Shown here in pieces: positions 1-8,910 of a DNA stretch of 64,000 bases. Location of the stretch: positions 62,001 to 126,000 of the forward strand of contig NZ_JNZA01000005.1 of the NCBI RefSeq assembly GCF_000717345.1, read 5' to 3'. Under the pieces are notes generated by a model. The model was not told the DNA's origin. It saw only the letters and a list, made by a program, of their open reading frames with translations, and did no database searches. Made by a program: the position numbers and the translations under genes. The first letter of the stretch is position 1. The number at the start of each line of letters is the position of its first letter. Source of the stretch: Streptomyces lydicus. GTDB lineage: Bacteria > Actinomycetota > Actinomycetes > Streptomycetales > Streptomycetaceae.

Positions 1-441
1 GCCGGAGAGCTTGTCGACCATGCGGTCGGCGATCTCGGTGATGCCGGCGGTGGCCATGATGTGGTCGAGCGGATAGGCGCGCGGGTGCAGGTCGCGGGCC
101 AGCCCGACCAGTTCCTTGACCTTGACGCCCTCCATCAGGCCGCCGCTCTGGAGCATCGCGCCGACCTTGCCCTGCTCGATGGCGCGCTGCGGGGTCGTAC
201 CGAAGAGCGTCACGGTGCCGGAGTCGGCGCTGCGCAGGCCGAGGAGCAGGTCGAGGGTGGAGGACTTGCCGGCGCCGTTCGGGCCGAGGAGGGCGACGGT
301 CTCGCCCGGGTGCAGCTCCAGATTCAGGTCGGCCACCGCGCGCACCGCGCCGTAACTCTTGTTGACCTGGCGGAAGCTGACCACGGGTGACCCGCCCGCC
401 TCACGGGCGGGGGTCGCTGCGGTGGTCGCTGTGGTCGTCAT
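1..441 (-). CDS. ABC transporter ATP-binding protein, 3' part beyond window
   Basis: The first 147 codons of an ATPase subunit are present, reading leftward from an ATG at 441; the gene runs out of the window exactly at the ABC signature (KLSG). The Walker A motif GPNGAGKSS and the switch glutamine in MLQSGG are visible. The compact form, with a short N-terminal extension and no fused membrane domain, fits the CcmA/DrrA-like ATPases that pair with an ABC-2 permease for drug or lipid export. Partners would lie to the left, outside the window, so the substrate cannot be named. A palindrome at 500-515 lies about 60 bases upstream of the start and may be its operator. Confidence 0.88.
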   Translation of the reverse strand, partial: MTTTATTAATPAREAGGSPVVSFRQVNKSYGAVRAVADLNLELHPGETVALLGPNGAGKSSTLDLLLGLRSADSGTVTLFGTTPQRAIEQGKVGAMLQSGGLMEGVKVKELVGLARDLHPRAYPLDHIMATAGITEIADRMVDKLSG

Positions 442-499
442 GGCATTCAGCTTCGGGGATCCGCGCGCGCGGCGGCAGTGTCGCCCGTACGCGGTACGG

Positions 500-515
500 C
501 ATGACATCTGTCATG
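500..515. promoter_or_regulatory. Candidate operator palindrome upstream of the ABC ATPase
   Basis: CATGACA-TC-TGTCATG is a perfect inverted repeat with 7-base arms, about 60 bases upstream of the ATPase start at 441. ABC-2 exporter operons in Streptomyces often sit beside a two-component system, so a response-regulator site is plausible, but the regulator is not in the window. Confidence 0.35.
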
Positions 516-603
516 GGTGAGGCCCCCTAGGGGTCTTCCGGGGTGAGCCGGGAAGACCGCCCGTGGGGGCCTCTGACCTGCCGGCACCCGGCGTGACGGG
601 GCG

Positions 604-2793
604 TCAGCCGCCGTCCGCGCCGATGGTCTGGACCCGCTGGGCCGGGGTGGTGCCGAGCAGTGCCTTGCCGACCGCGCTGGCCACCTCCTCGACGGTGACC
701 GGCTTCTTGGAGCCGTCGCCCTTGGTGAGCAGCACGCCGTTGAAGGTGTCGCCGTAGAGCTGCTGGAGGGCCGGCCGGTCGTAGTACGGCACGAGGTCGC
801 CGTTGCTGCCGACCTTGAAGGACAGGAACTTCGGGATGGACTTCTGCGGGCTGAACGAGACCGTGTGCGTGGCGTCCGTACGGACCGTCACCAGGCCGGC
901 CATCGCGGGCTCGGCGTACTGCTTCATCGCCTTGTCCACCGCGGCCTTGCTGACCTGCGGCTGCTGCGTGCTCGCGGCGAGCACGACCGGCGAGTTGGTG
1001 CCGGTGGCGGCGCGGTCGCGGTAGGCGTCGGCGATCTTCTCCTTGGAGGTCTTGACGTCGATCGCCTTGTGCGGCACGCCGTAGTGCGGCACCGCCTTGC
1101 CGTTCTCGAAGGTGATCCCGCCGTCCTCGGCGGCGCCGCCCTCGCCGGCCACGTTCTGGAGCGCGATCTGCAGCTTCTCGTCGTCGACGATCATCGCCGG
1201 TTTGGCGGTCCGGGTGCCGCCGAACAGCGAGCCGATGACGGAGACCGGGTTGTAGTCCCGGCCGGACGCGTCGCGGACCGTGGCCTGGAGGTCGATGTCG
1301 AGACCCGCCTTGGCGGGCTCCAGGGTGGCGGGCTTGCCGTCGACGGTGAGCTTCAGCGGCGCGGTGCGGCGGTCCTTGAGGGCCGCCTCCAGCTTCTTGA
1401 CCGCGTCGTCCTTGGTGGTGCCGCCGATGTCCACGCCGAGCGCGGTGGTGCCGTTGGGCACGTCGGCGTGGTCGAGCAGCAGTCCCGCGCCGTAGGCGAC
1501 GCCGGCCAGGACGACGACGGCGACACCCACGAGGACGAGCTTGTTGCGGCCCTTCTTCGGCGGGTTGATCGGCTCGGGGATCTTGGGCCGCGGCTTCGGT
1601 GCGGCGCCGTGGTCCTCACCGGCCGGGGCGTGGGCGAACGGCGACGGGGAGGCCGGGCCCTCGGCGCCGGGCACCTTCGGGATGCCGCTGACGAGGGTGT
1701 CGCCGGACACCCGGTCGTGGCCGCCGGGGCCGCCGCCGACGTCGTTCCGGGCGCCGCGCCTGCCCTTGGGGGCGCCCGGCGCGGCGGCGCCGCGGCCACC
1801 GGGCAGACCGCCCGTGATGCCGCCGCCGGTGCCGGCGCCCCTGCCCGGGCCGGTGAGCGGCGCGGGCGGCTGCGGGGTGAGTTCCGCGGTGTCGTCGCTG
1901 ATCCCCGGCGGGGTGCCGGGGCCGGCGAGCGGGTCACTGAAGCCGGGCGGGAGGTTGAGCGCGGACTGGCCGCGGGCCGGGCCGGTGGTCGGACCGCCGG
2001 GGCCGGCCGCCGGGCCGTCGAAGGGGCTGTGGTCGCGGGCGACACCGGGGGTGTCGAACGGCGAGTCGTCCCCGCGGGGCTCGTTGTCGAACGGCGAGTC
2101 GTCCCCGCGGGGCTCGTTGTCGAACGGCGAGCCGCCGCCGGGCCGGGCGCCGCCGTCGAAGGGCGAGCCGCCACCGGACCGGGCGCCGCCGTCGAACGGC
2201 GAGGCGCCGCCGGACGGTTCCGGGTTGTCGGAGAAGTACGGCAGGTCGGGCCGCTGCGGAGGCTTGGCGCCCGCGGACCCGCGCGGCGGGGTGGCGCCAC
2301 CGGGGGCGGGGGGTGCCGGATGGGAGCCGGTGCTCGACGACTGGCCGGACGGGCCGCCCTGCGTCTTGCGCGGCGCGAACCAGTCACTGGGCCGCTCGGA
2401 CCTGGCACCCGCCGCGGCGTCGTCCGCGGGGACGTCGGGGCGGGCGGTGTTCGCGGTGCGTTCCGCGGCCCGCTCGCCGCCGCGCGGGGCGCGGGGCGTA
2501 CCTCGGGAGGCGGCGGAACCGCCGGACCCGGTCGATCCGTTCATGCCGGACTCCTCACCGACGGGCTTGCGCACGACGACCGGCGGGATGGGGCGCGACC
2601 CCGGAATGTTGATCTTGATCCGCGTCGTCAGTGTGGTCTCGGTCTTGGGCTCCTCCGGCTGCATCGCAGCTCCGGGTGCCGGCGTCTCGTCGGCGTCCCC
2701 CCTGGGCGAGCCGTACGGCGGCGTCCCGGACGGGTACGCGGCTCCGCCACGGCCCCGGGGGCCGGAGGACGAACTGTCAGATTCACGACTCAA
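604..2793 (-). CDS. Membrane-anchored protein with long Gly/Pro-rich cytoplasmic region and putative peptidoglycan-binding exterior
   Basis: I place the start at a TTG (2793) preceded by GGGAGA, giving about 729 aa; the frame is open further upstream without a comparable ribosome-binding site. Residues 1-410 are low complexity, rich in Gly, Pro, Ser, Asp and Arg, and include a conserved-looking stretch (TTRIKINIPGSRPIPPVVV) and six SPFD repeats around residues 193-251. A single membrane segment follows (about 413-437). The remaining 290 residues should be extracytoplasmic and resemble the YoaR/VanW-associated putative peptidoglycan-binding module (GVDIGGTTKDDAVKKL, then repeated alpha/beta units). 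This points to an envelope role, but no catalytic domain is visible. Domain naming is from memory. Confidence 0.8.
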   Translation of the reverse strand: MSRESDSSSSGPRGRGGAAYPSGTPPYGSPRGDADETPAPGAAMQPEEPKTETTLTTRIKINIPGSRPIPPVVVRKPVGEESGMNGSTGSGGSAASRGTPRAPRGGERAAERTANTARPDVPADDAAAGARSERPSDWFAPRKTQGGPSGQSSSTGSHPAPPAPGGATPPRGSAGAKPPQRPDLPYFSDNPEPSGGASPFDGGARSGGGSPFDGGARPGGGSPFDNEPRGDDSPFDNEPRGDDSPFDTPGVARDHSPFDGPAAGPGGPTTGPARGQSALNLPPGFSDPLAGPGTPPGISDDTAELTPQPPAPLTGPGRGAGTGGGITGGLPGGRGAAAPGAPKGRRGARNDVGGGPGGHDRVSGDTLVSGIPKVPGAEGPASPSPFAHAPAGEDHGAAPKPRPKIPEPINPPKKGRNKLVLVGVAVVVLAGVAYGAGLLLDHADVPNGTTALGVDIGGTTKDDAVKKLEAALKDRRTAPLKLTVDGKPATLEPAKAGLDIDLQATVRDASGRDYNPVSVIGSLFGGTRTAKPAMIVDDEKLQIALQNVAGEGGAAEDGGITFENGKAVPHYGVPHKAIDVKTSKEKIADAYRDRAATGTNSPVVLAASTQQPQVSKAAVDKAMKQYAEPAMAGLVTVRTDATHTVSFSPQKSIPKFLSFKVGSNGDLVPYYDRPALQQLYGDTFNGVLLTKGDGSKKPVTVEEVASAVGKALLGTTPAQRVQTIGADGG
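2054..2119. repeat. Perfect 33-base tandem duplication in the SPFD repeat region
   Basis: Two identical 33-base units (2054-2086 and 2087-2119) encode two copies of an 11-residue unit containing SPFDNEPRGDD. Degenerate copies flank them, six SPFD units in all between about 2030 and 2215. The perfect DNA identity suggests recent duplication and likely length variation between strains. Confidence 0.85.
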
Positions 2794-3008
2794 AGCAGGT
2801 TCTCCCGGTTGGCTCCGCCGCTCGTCAGAGATGATCCCCGGTCCGAAGCCGGGGGGTGCCCCCAGGGCGGCGCGACGGCGCGCACCACCATACTGTCCGC
2901 CGCGGGCGGACACCCGGGGAGCGTACGAACACCGCCGCCACGGGCGATACCCCGGTGCCGGGGCCGGGCGCCCTCACCCGCGCGGCATCCGTCCCCATTT
3001 GGACCACG

Positions 3009-3548
3009 TCATCCGCCAACTCGGCCGGCCTGCACGCCCATCATGCGCCGCTGGGTCGCGGTGGCGCAGATCACAGCGATGAGGATCCCGCCGAGCAGGA
3101 AGACGTACGAACCGGCCCCCGGGCCGAAGAGGAAGTCGCCCTCCGGCCGGACGTCGCTGAGCAGCAGGAACACCGTCACGAGCCAGGCCGCACCGGGCAC
3201 CAGCACACCGGCCGAGGTGCCGGTGGCGGCGGCGCCCCCGTAGAAGAGGCCGCCGACGCCGCACAGCGCCAGCGCCAATCCGCCGGGGAACCACGCCGCT
3301 TGCACCAGCGTCCCGGCGCACGCGACCAGCACGGCCGCCACCAGGAGCAGCAGGTAGACGCCGATCCGTCCGGCCGTCAGCGGCGCGGCGCCGCCGACCG
3401 GGACCGCCGAACCGCCGGTGCGGGCCTGCGGCCGGGCGCCGGACGCCCCGCCGGAGCCCGCCCGGGACCGCTGCCCCTTGGCGCCGCCGCCCTTCCCGCC
3501 GGCCGGCGGGGTGCCGTCAGCGCCGTTGCCGCCCTTGGCCGTGCTCAT
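3009..3548 (-). CDS. Small integral membrane protein coupled to mshB (DUF6113-like)
   Basis: The 179-aa product has a disordered Gly/Ala/Lys-rich N-terminus (1-58) followed by about four hydrophobic segments (roughly 60-80, 85-103, 112-131, 148-166). Its ATG overlaps the mshB stop by four bases (ATGA), so it is almost certainly translationally coupled to mshB. Streptomyces genomes commonly carry a protein of this shape beside mshB (DUF6113 as I recall). No catalytic motif is seen and its function is unknown; a membrane role connected with mycothiol is only suggested by position. Confidence 0.78.
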   Translation of the reverse strand: MSTAKGGNGADGTPPAGGKGGGAKGQRSRAGSGGASGARPQARTGGSAVPVGGAAPLTAGRIGVYLLLLVAAVLVACAGTLVQAAWFPGGLALALCGVGGLFYGGAAATGTSAGVLVPGAAWLVTVFLLLSDVRPEGDFLFGPGAGSYVFLLGGILIAVICATATQRRMMGVQAGRVGG

Positions 3549-4516
3549 TCCGCCGCCTCCTCGATCCGGGCACGCTCCTCCGTACCCACCGTCTCACCGA
3601 CCCCCGCGAACAGGTCACCCTCCCGGCCGCCGGCCGCGGGAGCGCCCGGCGTGCCGTGCACCAGCTGATAGTGCTCGGTGCCGAACAGCGGCTGCCCCAG
3701 GTCGTTGGAGAGCGCGAAGAACGGCCCGTCGACCGCGATCTGGGTGTAATGCGCGCGCATCGCCGCGGTCTTCGCCGCCCGGTGCGCCGCCGAACCGGTG
3801 ATCGACGCGGTGACCTCGGCGTCCGGCAGCACGCCGGGCACGTCGTCGACGGTGGCGATGCCGGGGAAGCTCCGGCCGGCCGCGCGCAGCCGCTCGAAGC
3901 CCTCCTCGACCACGGAGCGGGGGTTGCAGTTCCAGTAGATCTTCTCGATCGCGTGCGGCCCGCCCAGGTCGGGCCGGAAGTCCGCCCGCGCGGCGAGCTC
4001 GGCGCCGCGCATGGCGACGCGGTGCGCCTGGATGTGGTCGGGGTGGCCGTATCCGCCGTTCGGGTCGTAGGTGACCAGGACCTGCGGCCCGACCTCGCGG
4101 ATGACGGCCACCAGGTGGGCGGCCGCCTCGTCGAGCGGGGCCTGCCAGAAGCAGTCGGGCCGCTGGTTCTGCGGGGCGCCCATCATGCCGGAGTCGCGGT
4201 AGCGGCCGGGCCCGCCGAGGAAGCGGTGGTCGGTGACGCCGAGCGCGTCCATCGCGGCGGCCAGCTCGTCGACGCGGTACGGGCCGAGGGTGTCGTCGCG
4301 GTCCGGCGCGAGGTGGGCGAGCTCGGGCGGGATGACCTCGCCCTCCTCGCCGCGGGTGCAGGTCACGAGGGTGACCAGCGCGCCCTCGGCCGCGTACTTG
4401 GCCATGGTCACGCCGTTGTTGATCGACTCGTCGTCGGGGTGCGCGTGCACCAGGAGGAGACGGCGGGCGGGCCGGGAGGACCTCGCAGCGGCAGCTGGGG
4501 ACGGGTGGGCGGTCAT
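3545..4516 (-). CDS. mshB: N-acetyl-1-D-myo-inositol-2-amino-2-deoxy-alpha-D-glucopyranoside deacetylase (mycothiol biosynthesis)
   Basis: MshB removes the acetyl group from GlcNAc-inositol, giving GlcN-Ins, the second stage of mycothiol synthesis in the cytoplasm. The 323-aa sequence has the zinc-binding signature HAHPDDE at residues 24-30 and the second site GYGHPDH at 156-162. By analogy with the mycobacterial enzyme, zinc would be held by His26, Asp29 and His161, with Asp28 as the general base. Other family stretches such as TCTRGEEGE are intact and the length is normal. The ATG at 4516 starts MTAHPSP; the first dozen residues are a non-conserved extension. It forms a two-gene unit with the downstream membrane protein. 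Confidence 0.95.
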   Translation of the reverse strand: MTAHPSPAAAARSSRPARRLLLVHAHPDDESINNGVTMAKYAAEGALVTLVTCTRGEEGEVIPPELAHLAPDRDDTLGPYRVDELAAAMDALGVTDHRFLGGPGRYRDSGMMGAPQNQRPDCFWQAPLDEAAAHLVAVIREVGPQVLVTYDPNGGYGHPDHIQAHRVAMRGAELAARADFRPDLGGPHAIEKIYWNCNPRSVVEEGFERLRAAGRSFPGIATVDDVPGVLPDAEVTASITGSAAHRAAKTAAMRAHYTQIAVDGPFFALSNDLGQPLFGTEHYQLVHGTPGAPAAGGREGDLFAGVGETVGTEERARIEEAAE

Positions 4517-4629
4517 GCCGACAGCCTACGAGCCGGCCGGCCCGCCCTCACCCCGCGATCCCGGTGGTCGCATGCCTGGCGGCGGGGCGGACCACCGGAG
4601 GGGTGGGAGCGGGCCGGTTCGCGCGCGGC

Positions 4630-4824
4630 TCAGAACCTGATGCCCCCGATCATGCTGGCGACGTTCGTCGTCAGCGTCTTGACCGACGGCGCGATGGACG
4701 AGCTGGCCAGATAGAAGCCCAGCAGCATGCAGACAAAGGCATGGGCGGCCTTCAGCCCGGATTTCTTCACGAGCAGGAAGACGATGATCGCCAGCAGCAC
4801 CACCGCCGAAATCGAGAGTGCCAC
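4630..4824 (-). CDS. 64-aa conserved-type membrane protein
   Basis: This short protein has two hydrophobic stretches: residues 4-19, followed by a KKSG turn, and about 28-50. A strong ribosome-binding site (GGAGGTGAA) sits just ahead of the ATG at 4824, which is the main argument that it is a real gene despite its size. It is read in the same direction as mshB but is separated from it by 113 bases, so it is probably independent. Similar tiny membrane proteins occur at this position in other Streptomyces as I recall; none has an assigned function. Confidence 0.75.
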   Translation of the reverse strand: MALSISAVVLLAIIVFLLVKKSGLKAAHAFVCMLLGFYLASSSIAPSVKTLTTNVASMIGGIRF

Positions 4825-5055
4825 GGCGGTTCACCTCCAAGTACACACGGTCCGGACAGAGTTGTGGTGCACCGGCCCGCGTCCACGGACCCGCGCACCG
4901 GGTATGCCAAGGGCTCTTTACCCCGTACCCACTACGCGCAAGGGATCATAACTTTCCGTCCTAGCGCATAAGTCGGAGCACGGAAGCAGAGCAGGGGCGC
5001 ACACGATCTTCACGAGCGCGACCGTGGTGAGCCCCGGCCCCCGTAGGCTCGCCCC

Positions 5056-7248
5056 ATGACCGGACAGCCTTCGTTCCCGCGGCAATCTGCCCGTACGCAG
5101 CGCTTCACTCTGGGCGCTCCGCGCGGCTACACCCTCTCCCCCGACGGTGCGCGCGTCGTCTTCCTCCGCTCTTCCTCGGGCACCGATCGCAGCCAGCAGT
5201 TGTGGGTGCTCGACGTCGAGGAGGGGCGGGAGTTCACCGCCGCCGACCCGCGGGCCCTGCTGGCCGGCGCGGAGGAGGACCTCCCGCCGCAGGAACGGGC
5301 CCGGCGGGAGCGCAGCCGGGAGGGCTCGGCCGGCATCGTCGGCTACGCGGCGGACTCCGCCGTGGAGTTGGCGGCCTTCTCGCTCTCCGGACGGCTGTTC
5401 GTCTCCGAACTGCGGGCCGGCACCACCCGTGAACTCCCGGTCCACGGGCCGGTGGTCGACCCCCGCCCGTCGCCGGACGGCCGGCACGTGGCGTTCGTCG
5501 CGGAGGGGCGGCTGCGGGTGGTCGCGGTGGACGGCGCGGCCACCTCGGACGACGGCGGGACGGCCGCCGGATCCGGTGGCGTACGGACGGACCGGGTGCT
5601 GGCGGAGCCCGACGGGCCCGAGGTGAGCTGGGGCCTGGCGGAGTTCATCGCGGCCGAGGAGATGGGGCGCTACCGGGGCTTCTGGTGGTCCCCGGACAGC
5701 GACGCGGTGCTGGCCGCGCGGGTCGACGAGGCGCCGGTGCAGCGCTGGTGGATCTCCGACCCGGCGCATCCGGACCGCGAGCCCGCCCGGGTCGCCTACC
5801 CGGCGGCCGGCACCGCCAACGCCGAGGTCACCCTGGCCCTGTTCGGCCTGGACGGCTCGCGCACCGACGTCACCTGGGACACCGTGCGCTACCCCTATCT
5901 GGCGCGCGTCCACTGGTCGGCGGCCGGCCCGCCGCTGCTCCTGGTACAGGCCCGCGACCAGCGCGACCAGCGCTACCTGACCGTCGACACCGCGACCGGC
6001 GCGACCCGGACGGTGCACGAGGACGAGGACGAGGTGTGGGTCGAGCCGTTCCCGGGCGTGCCGGCCTGGACGCCGGACGGCCGGCTGGTGCGGATCGCGG
6101 ACGAGGGCGGTGCGCGCAAGTTGTTCGTCGGCGCCCGGCCGCTGACCGGGGCGCCGCTGCACGTGCGGGCCGTCCTGGACATCGGTGAGGACGACGTGCT
6201 GTTCTCCGCGAGCAGCACCGACATGCACGACATCGGCGTCTACCGCGCCTGGTTCCGCGGCAGCGGCGACCAGGGCGGCTGGGAGCGGGTGGGCGCGCGG
6301 CCGTATCCGACGGTCTCCTCCGCGGTCCGCGGCGGGGCGCTGACCGTGCTGTCCCAGGCGTCGCTGGAGCGGCCCGGCACCCAGGTGGACGTGGTGCGGC
6401 TGGACCCCGACGGCGGGGAGAAGACCCTCGCCACGATCGGTTCGTACGCGGAGGAGCCGGGGATCACCGCGCGCCCCCGGCTCGTCCTGGCCGGGGAGCG
6501 GGAGATCCCGTGCGCGGTGCTGCTGCCGAGCGGCTACACGGAGGGCGACGGTCCGCTGCCCGTACTGCTGGACCCGTACGGCGGTCCGCACGGCCAGCGG
6601 GTGGTGGCCGCGCACCACGCCCATCTGACCTCGCAGTGGTTCGCCGACCAGGGGTTCGCGGTACTCGTCGCGGACGGCCGGGGCACCCCGGGCCGCTCCC
6701 CCGCCTGGGAGAAGGCGATCTCCCGGCGGGTCGCCGAGGTCGCCCTGGACGATCAGGTGCATGCCCTCCAGGCGCTGGCCGGTTCCTTTCCCTTCGACAT
6801 GGAGCGGGTGGCCATCCGCGGCTGGTCCTTCGGCGGCTATCTGGCGGGGCTCGCGGCGTTGCGCCGGCCGGATGTCTTCCGGGCCGCGGTGGTGGGCGCG
6901 CCGGTGACCGACCTGCGGCTGTACGACACCCACTACCAGGAGCGCTACCTCGGCCACCCCGCCGAGGAACCGGCGGTCTACGCCGCGAATTCGCTGCTCA
7001 CGGACGAGGGACTGTCCGGGGCGGTGGAGCCGCACCGGCCGATGCTGATCGTGCACGGCCTCGCCGACGACAACGTGGTGGTGGCGCATTCGCTGCGGCT
7101 GTCGTCGGCGCTGCTGGCGGACGGCCGGCCGCACGAGGTGCTGCCGCTGTCCGGCGTGACCCATATGACGCCTCAGGAGCAGGTGGCCGAAAACCTGCTG
7201 CTGCTCCAGGTGGACTTCCTCAAGAGGTCGCTGGGGATGACCGGGTAG
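5056..7248 (+). CDS. S9 family serine peptidase (dipeptidyl peptidase IV-like)
   Basis: The 730-aa protein joins an N-terminal beta-propeller region (about 1-480, with the DPP-IV-type entry RGYTLSPDGARV and the glutamate motif LAEFIAAEEMGRYRG) to a C-terminal alpha/beta hydrolase. The catalytic triad is visible: Ser591 in GWSFGGY, Asp671 in HGLADDN and His703 in GVTHMTP. Members cleave dipeptides, typically X-Pro, from short peptides. There is no signal peptide, so it is probably cytoplasmic. It lies 1.6 kb from an oligopeptide importer, so a role in processing imported peptides is tempting but unproven. The ATG at 5056 matches the expected family N-terminus. Confidence 0.92.
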   Translation: MTGQPSFPRQSARTQRFTLGAPRGYTLSPDGARVVFLRSSSGTDRSQQLWVLDVEEGREFTAADPRALLAGAEEDLPPQERARRERSREGSAGIVGYAADSAVELAAFSLSGRLFVSELRAGTTRELPVHGPVVDPRPSPDGRHVAFVAEGRLRVVAVDGAATSDDGGTAAGSGGVRTDRVLAEPDGPEVSWGLAEFIAAEEMGRYRGFWWSPDSDAVLAARVDEAPVQRWWISDPAHPDREPARVAYPAAGTANAEVTLALFGLDGSRTDVTWDTVRYPYLARVHWSAAGPPLLLVQARDQRDQRYLTVDTATGATRTVHEDEDEVWVEPFPGVPAWTPDGRLVRIADEGGARKLFVGARPLTGAPLHVRAVLDIGEDDVLFSASSTDMHDIGVYRAWFRGSGDQGGWERVGARPYPTVSSAVRGGALTVLSQASLERPGTQVDVVRLDPDGGEKTLATIGSYAEEPGITARPRLVLAGEREIPCAVLLPSGYTEGDGPLPVLLDPYGGPHGQRVVAAHHAHLTSQWFADQGFAVLVADGRGTPGRSPAWEKAISRRVAEVALDDQVHALQALAGSFPFDMERVAIRGWSFGGYLAGLAALRRPDVFRAAVVGAPVTDLRLYDTHYQERYLGHPAEEPAVYAANSLLTDEGLSGAVEPHRPMLIVHGLADDNVVVAHSLRLSSALLADGRPHEVLPLSGVTHMTPQEQVAENLLLLQVDFLKRSLGMTG

Positions 7249-7302
7249 CGCCGGGGCGGTCCCGCGGGCCGAGGGGGCGCGCGGCCGGGGCCCCGGTCCG
7301 GC

Positions 7303-8424
7303 TCACCAGCCCGGCGGGAGAGTGGACGGCGGGGGCGGGGCGTGCGGGGGCCGCACCGCCCCCGGGGCGGAGCCGTACGCCAGCGCGCCGCCCGCTCCGC
7401 CGGTGGCCGCCGGCACCCCGCGCCGGAAGGCCACGAGCAGCACGGTCAGTCCGGTGACCGCCAGGAAGGCGGCGGTCGCCAACTCCAGGCGGTCGGTGCC
7501 GGACAGCGCGGCGAGGCGGTCGGCCCGCCCGGTGTGCACGGCGAGGGCCAGCGCACCGGCCCCGTGGGCGCACAGCAGCGCCGCGGCCGCGACCGCCGCG
7601 GGCCGGGCCCAGGAGGCCCGGCGCAGCGCGGCCACCGCGGCCCCCAGGGCCAGCAGTGCGAGGACCGCCGCGTGCCAGTGCGCCGGCGGCGGCGGCAGGG
7701 CGGGCAGATCCGTCGCGTCACCGAGCAGCGCCTTGCGGTAGCCGTCCGCGCCGAGCGCCGGCAGCCGGTACAGCTCCCCGCCGGCGACGGTCAGTCCCGC
7801 GGCGGCCAGCAGGACGCCCACGGTGCGGGCCGGGCCCTTGCGGGAACGGCCGGGCCGGCCCGGGTCGGCCGCCTGCGGCACCGCGCGGACGACTCCGTAG
7901 GCCGACGGGGCCGTCTCCGGCCCGCTCGCCGGGCGCCCCCGGTGGCGGCCGGCCCGTCCGGCCCCCCGCCGGCCCGCCGCGACCACCACGAGCAGGGCGG
8001 CAGCCAGGGCCAGTTCGGCCAGGACGGTCCGCTGTGCCCACGACGTGAGACCGGTGTCCGTGCCCGGGAGCCGGCCCACGCCCGGCATCCAGAGCAGCGG
8101 GGCGCGCAGCAGGGCGGTGGCGGTCGCCAGGGAGAGCAGCGTGCCGGCGGCCACCGGCGCGGGGACGGCGCCGCGCAGCGCGGTGACCGCGGCGGTCAGC
8201 GCGCCCAGCGCCAGCAGCGGGTCGAGCAGGGAGGACGCCGGGGCGGTGGCGTCCCGCGGTCCGCGGGCCCCGCCGAGCCAGGCCCACCACACCTCCGCGC
8301 CGGGCCGGGCGGCGGTGAGGTCCCGGGCGGCCCAGGCCGCGCCGAGCAGTGCCAGCATCAGGCAGAGCAGCACGCCGGTGGTGCGCGCGCCGCCGGTGAG
8401 AACGCGATCCCGCACTGTGGACAC
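7303..8424 (-). CDS. Polytopic membrane protein of unknown function (about 8 TM)
   Basis: A GTG at 8424, preceded by a G-rich ribosome-binding site, begins a 373-aa protein with about eight hydrophobic segments and Ala/Leu/Gly-rich composition. The large hydrophilic loop between TM4 and TM5 is basic (GRRGAGRAGRHRGRP). The C-terminus is a Pro-rich tail. I see no transporter or enzyme signature. It converges on the S9 peptidase gene (54 bases apart) and diverges from the oligopeptide operon, so it is probably monocistronic. Codon use is typical of the host. Confidence 0.75.
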   Translation of the reverse strand: MSTVRDRVLTGGARTTGVLLCLMLALLGAAWAARDLTAARPGAEVWWAWLGGARGPRDATAPASSLLDPLLALGALTAAVTALRGAVPAPVAAGTLLSLATATALLRAPLLWMPGVGRLPGTDTGLTSWAQRTVLAELALAAALLVVVAAGRRGAGRAGRHRGRPASGPETAPSAYGVVRAVPQAADPGRPGRSRKGPARTVGVLLAAAGLTVAGGELYRLPALGADGYRKALLGDATDLPALPPPPAHWHAAVLALLALGAAVAALRRASWARPAAVAAAALLCAHGAGALALAVHTGRADRLAALSGTDRLELATAAFLAVTGLTVLLVAFRRGVPAATGGAGGALAYGSAPGAVRPPHAPPPPSTLPPGW

Positions 8425-8910
8425 GGCCCGCCCCCCGTCCGTGTCGGTGTATCAGGGTCGTCCACGGCGCCCCGGTATACGAGGCGTCCACCGCAGGTCT
8501 ACTGCAGTCGCGGCCCGGGGACAACAGACCCGATCGGGGCCCGGGGCGAAACGGGTACAAAACGGCAACCGGCCGGGACGCCACCTGGCGTCCCGGCCGG
8601 CCTACGGCACCCGCACGGCCGTACGTTGTTCATCATGGCGCGTCCGTATATCGGTGTTGCGACAGTGAAGTTGCCTTCATGTAAAAGCGGTTGGGGCGCA
8701 TATGTCCCCCATGCCGTATATCGTGCCCCCCTGTCAAGCACGCCCTTGCGTCAATCTGCGCAATCTTCGCTCAAGAAGTAGACGACCTGTTGACGAGCAC
8801 ACCCGATCCCCTTGACTCCGCCATAAATCACTTGCGAAAGTCCGCTCATCCAGCGGTGCGACCGGCGCCGCTTCACGTTCCAAGAGAACTCGGCGCGGGG
8901 GCACTTCGCG
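8425..8910. promoter_or_regulatory. Divergent intergenic region ahead of oligopeptide operon 1
   Basis: These 486 bases hold the promoters of both neighbours. The part from about 8640 to 8830 is noticeably AT-richer than the surroundings. The 10-mer CCGTATATCG occurs at 8644-8653 and again at 8714-8723, exactly 70 bases apart in the same orientation. A TTGACT at about 8812 could be a -35 element, but no convincing -10 follows. A short frame at 8691-8918 overlapping the permease start has no good ribosome-binding site and I do not call it. Confidence 0.5.

Noticed and set aside
865..3243. Very long open frame antisense to the membrane-anchored protein and its upstream region
   Set aside because: Composition is typical of a high-GC shadow frame (Arg/Gly/Ala/Val runs) with no domain; the minus-strand gene has a clear membrane segment and domain.
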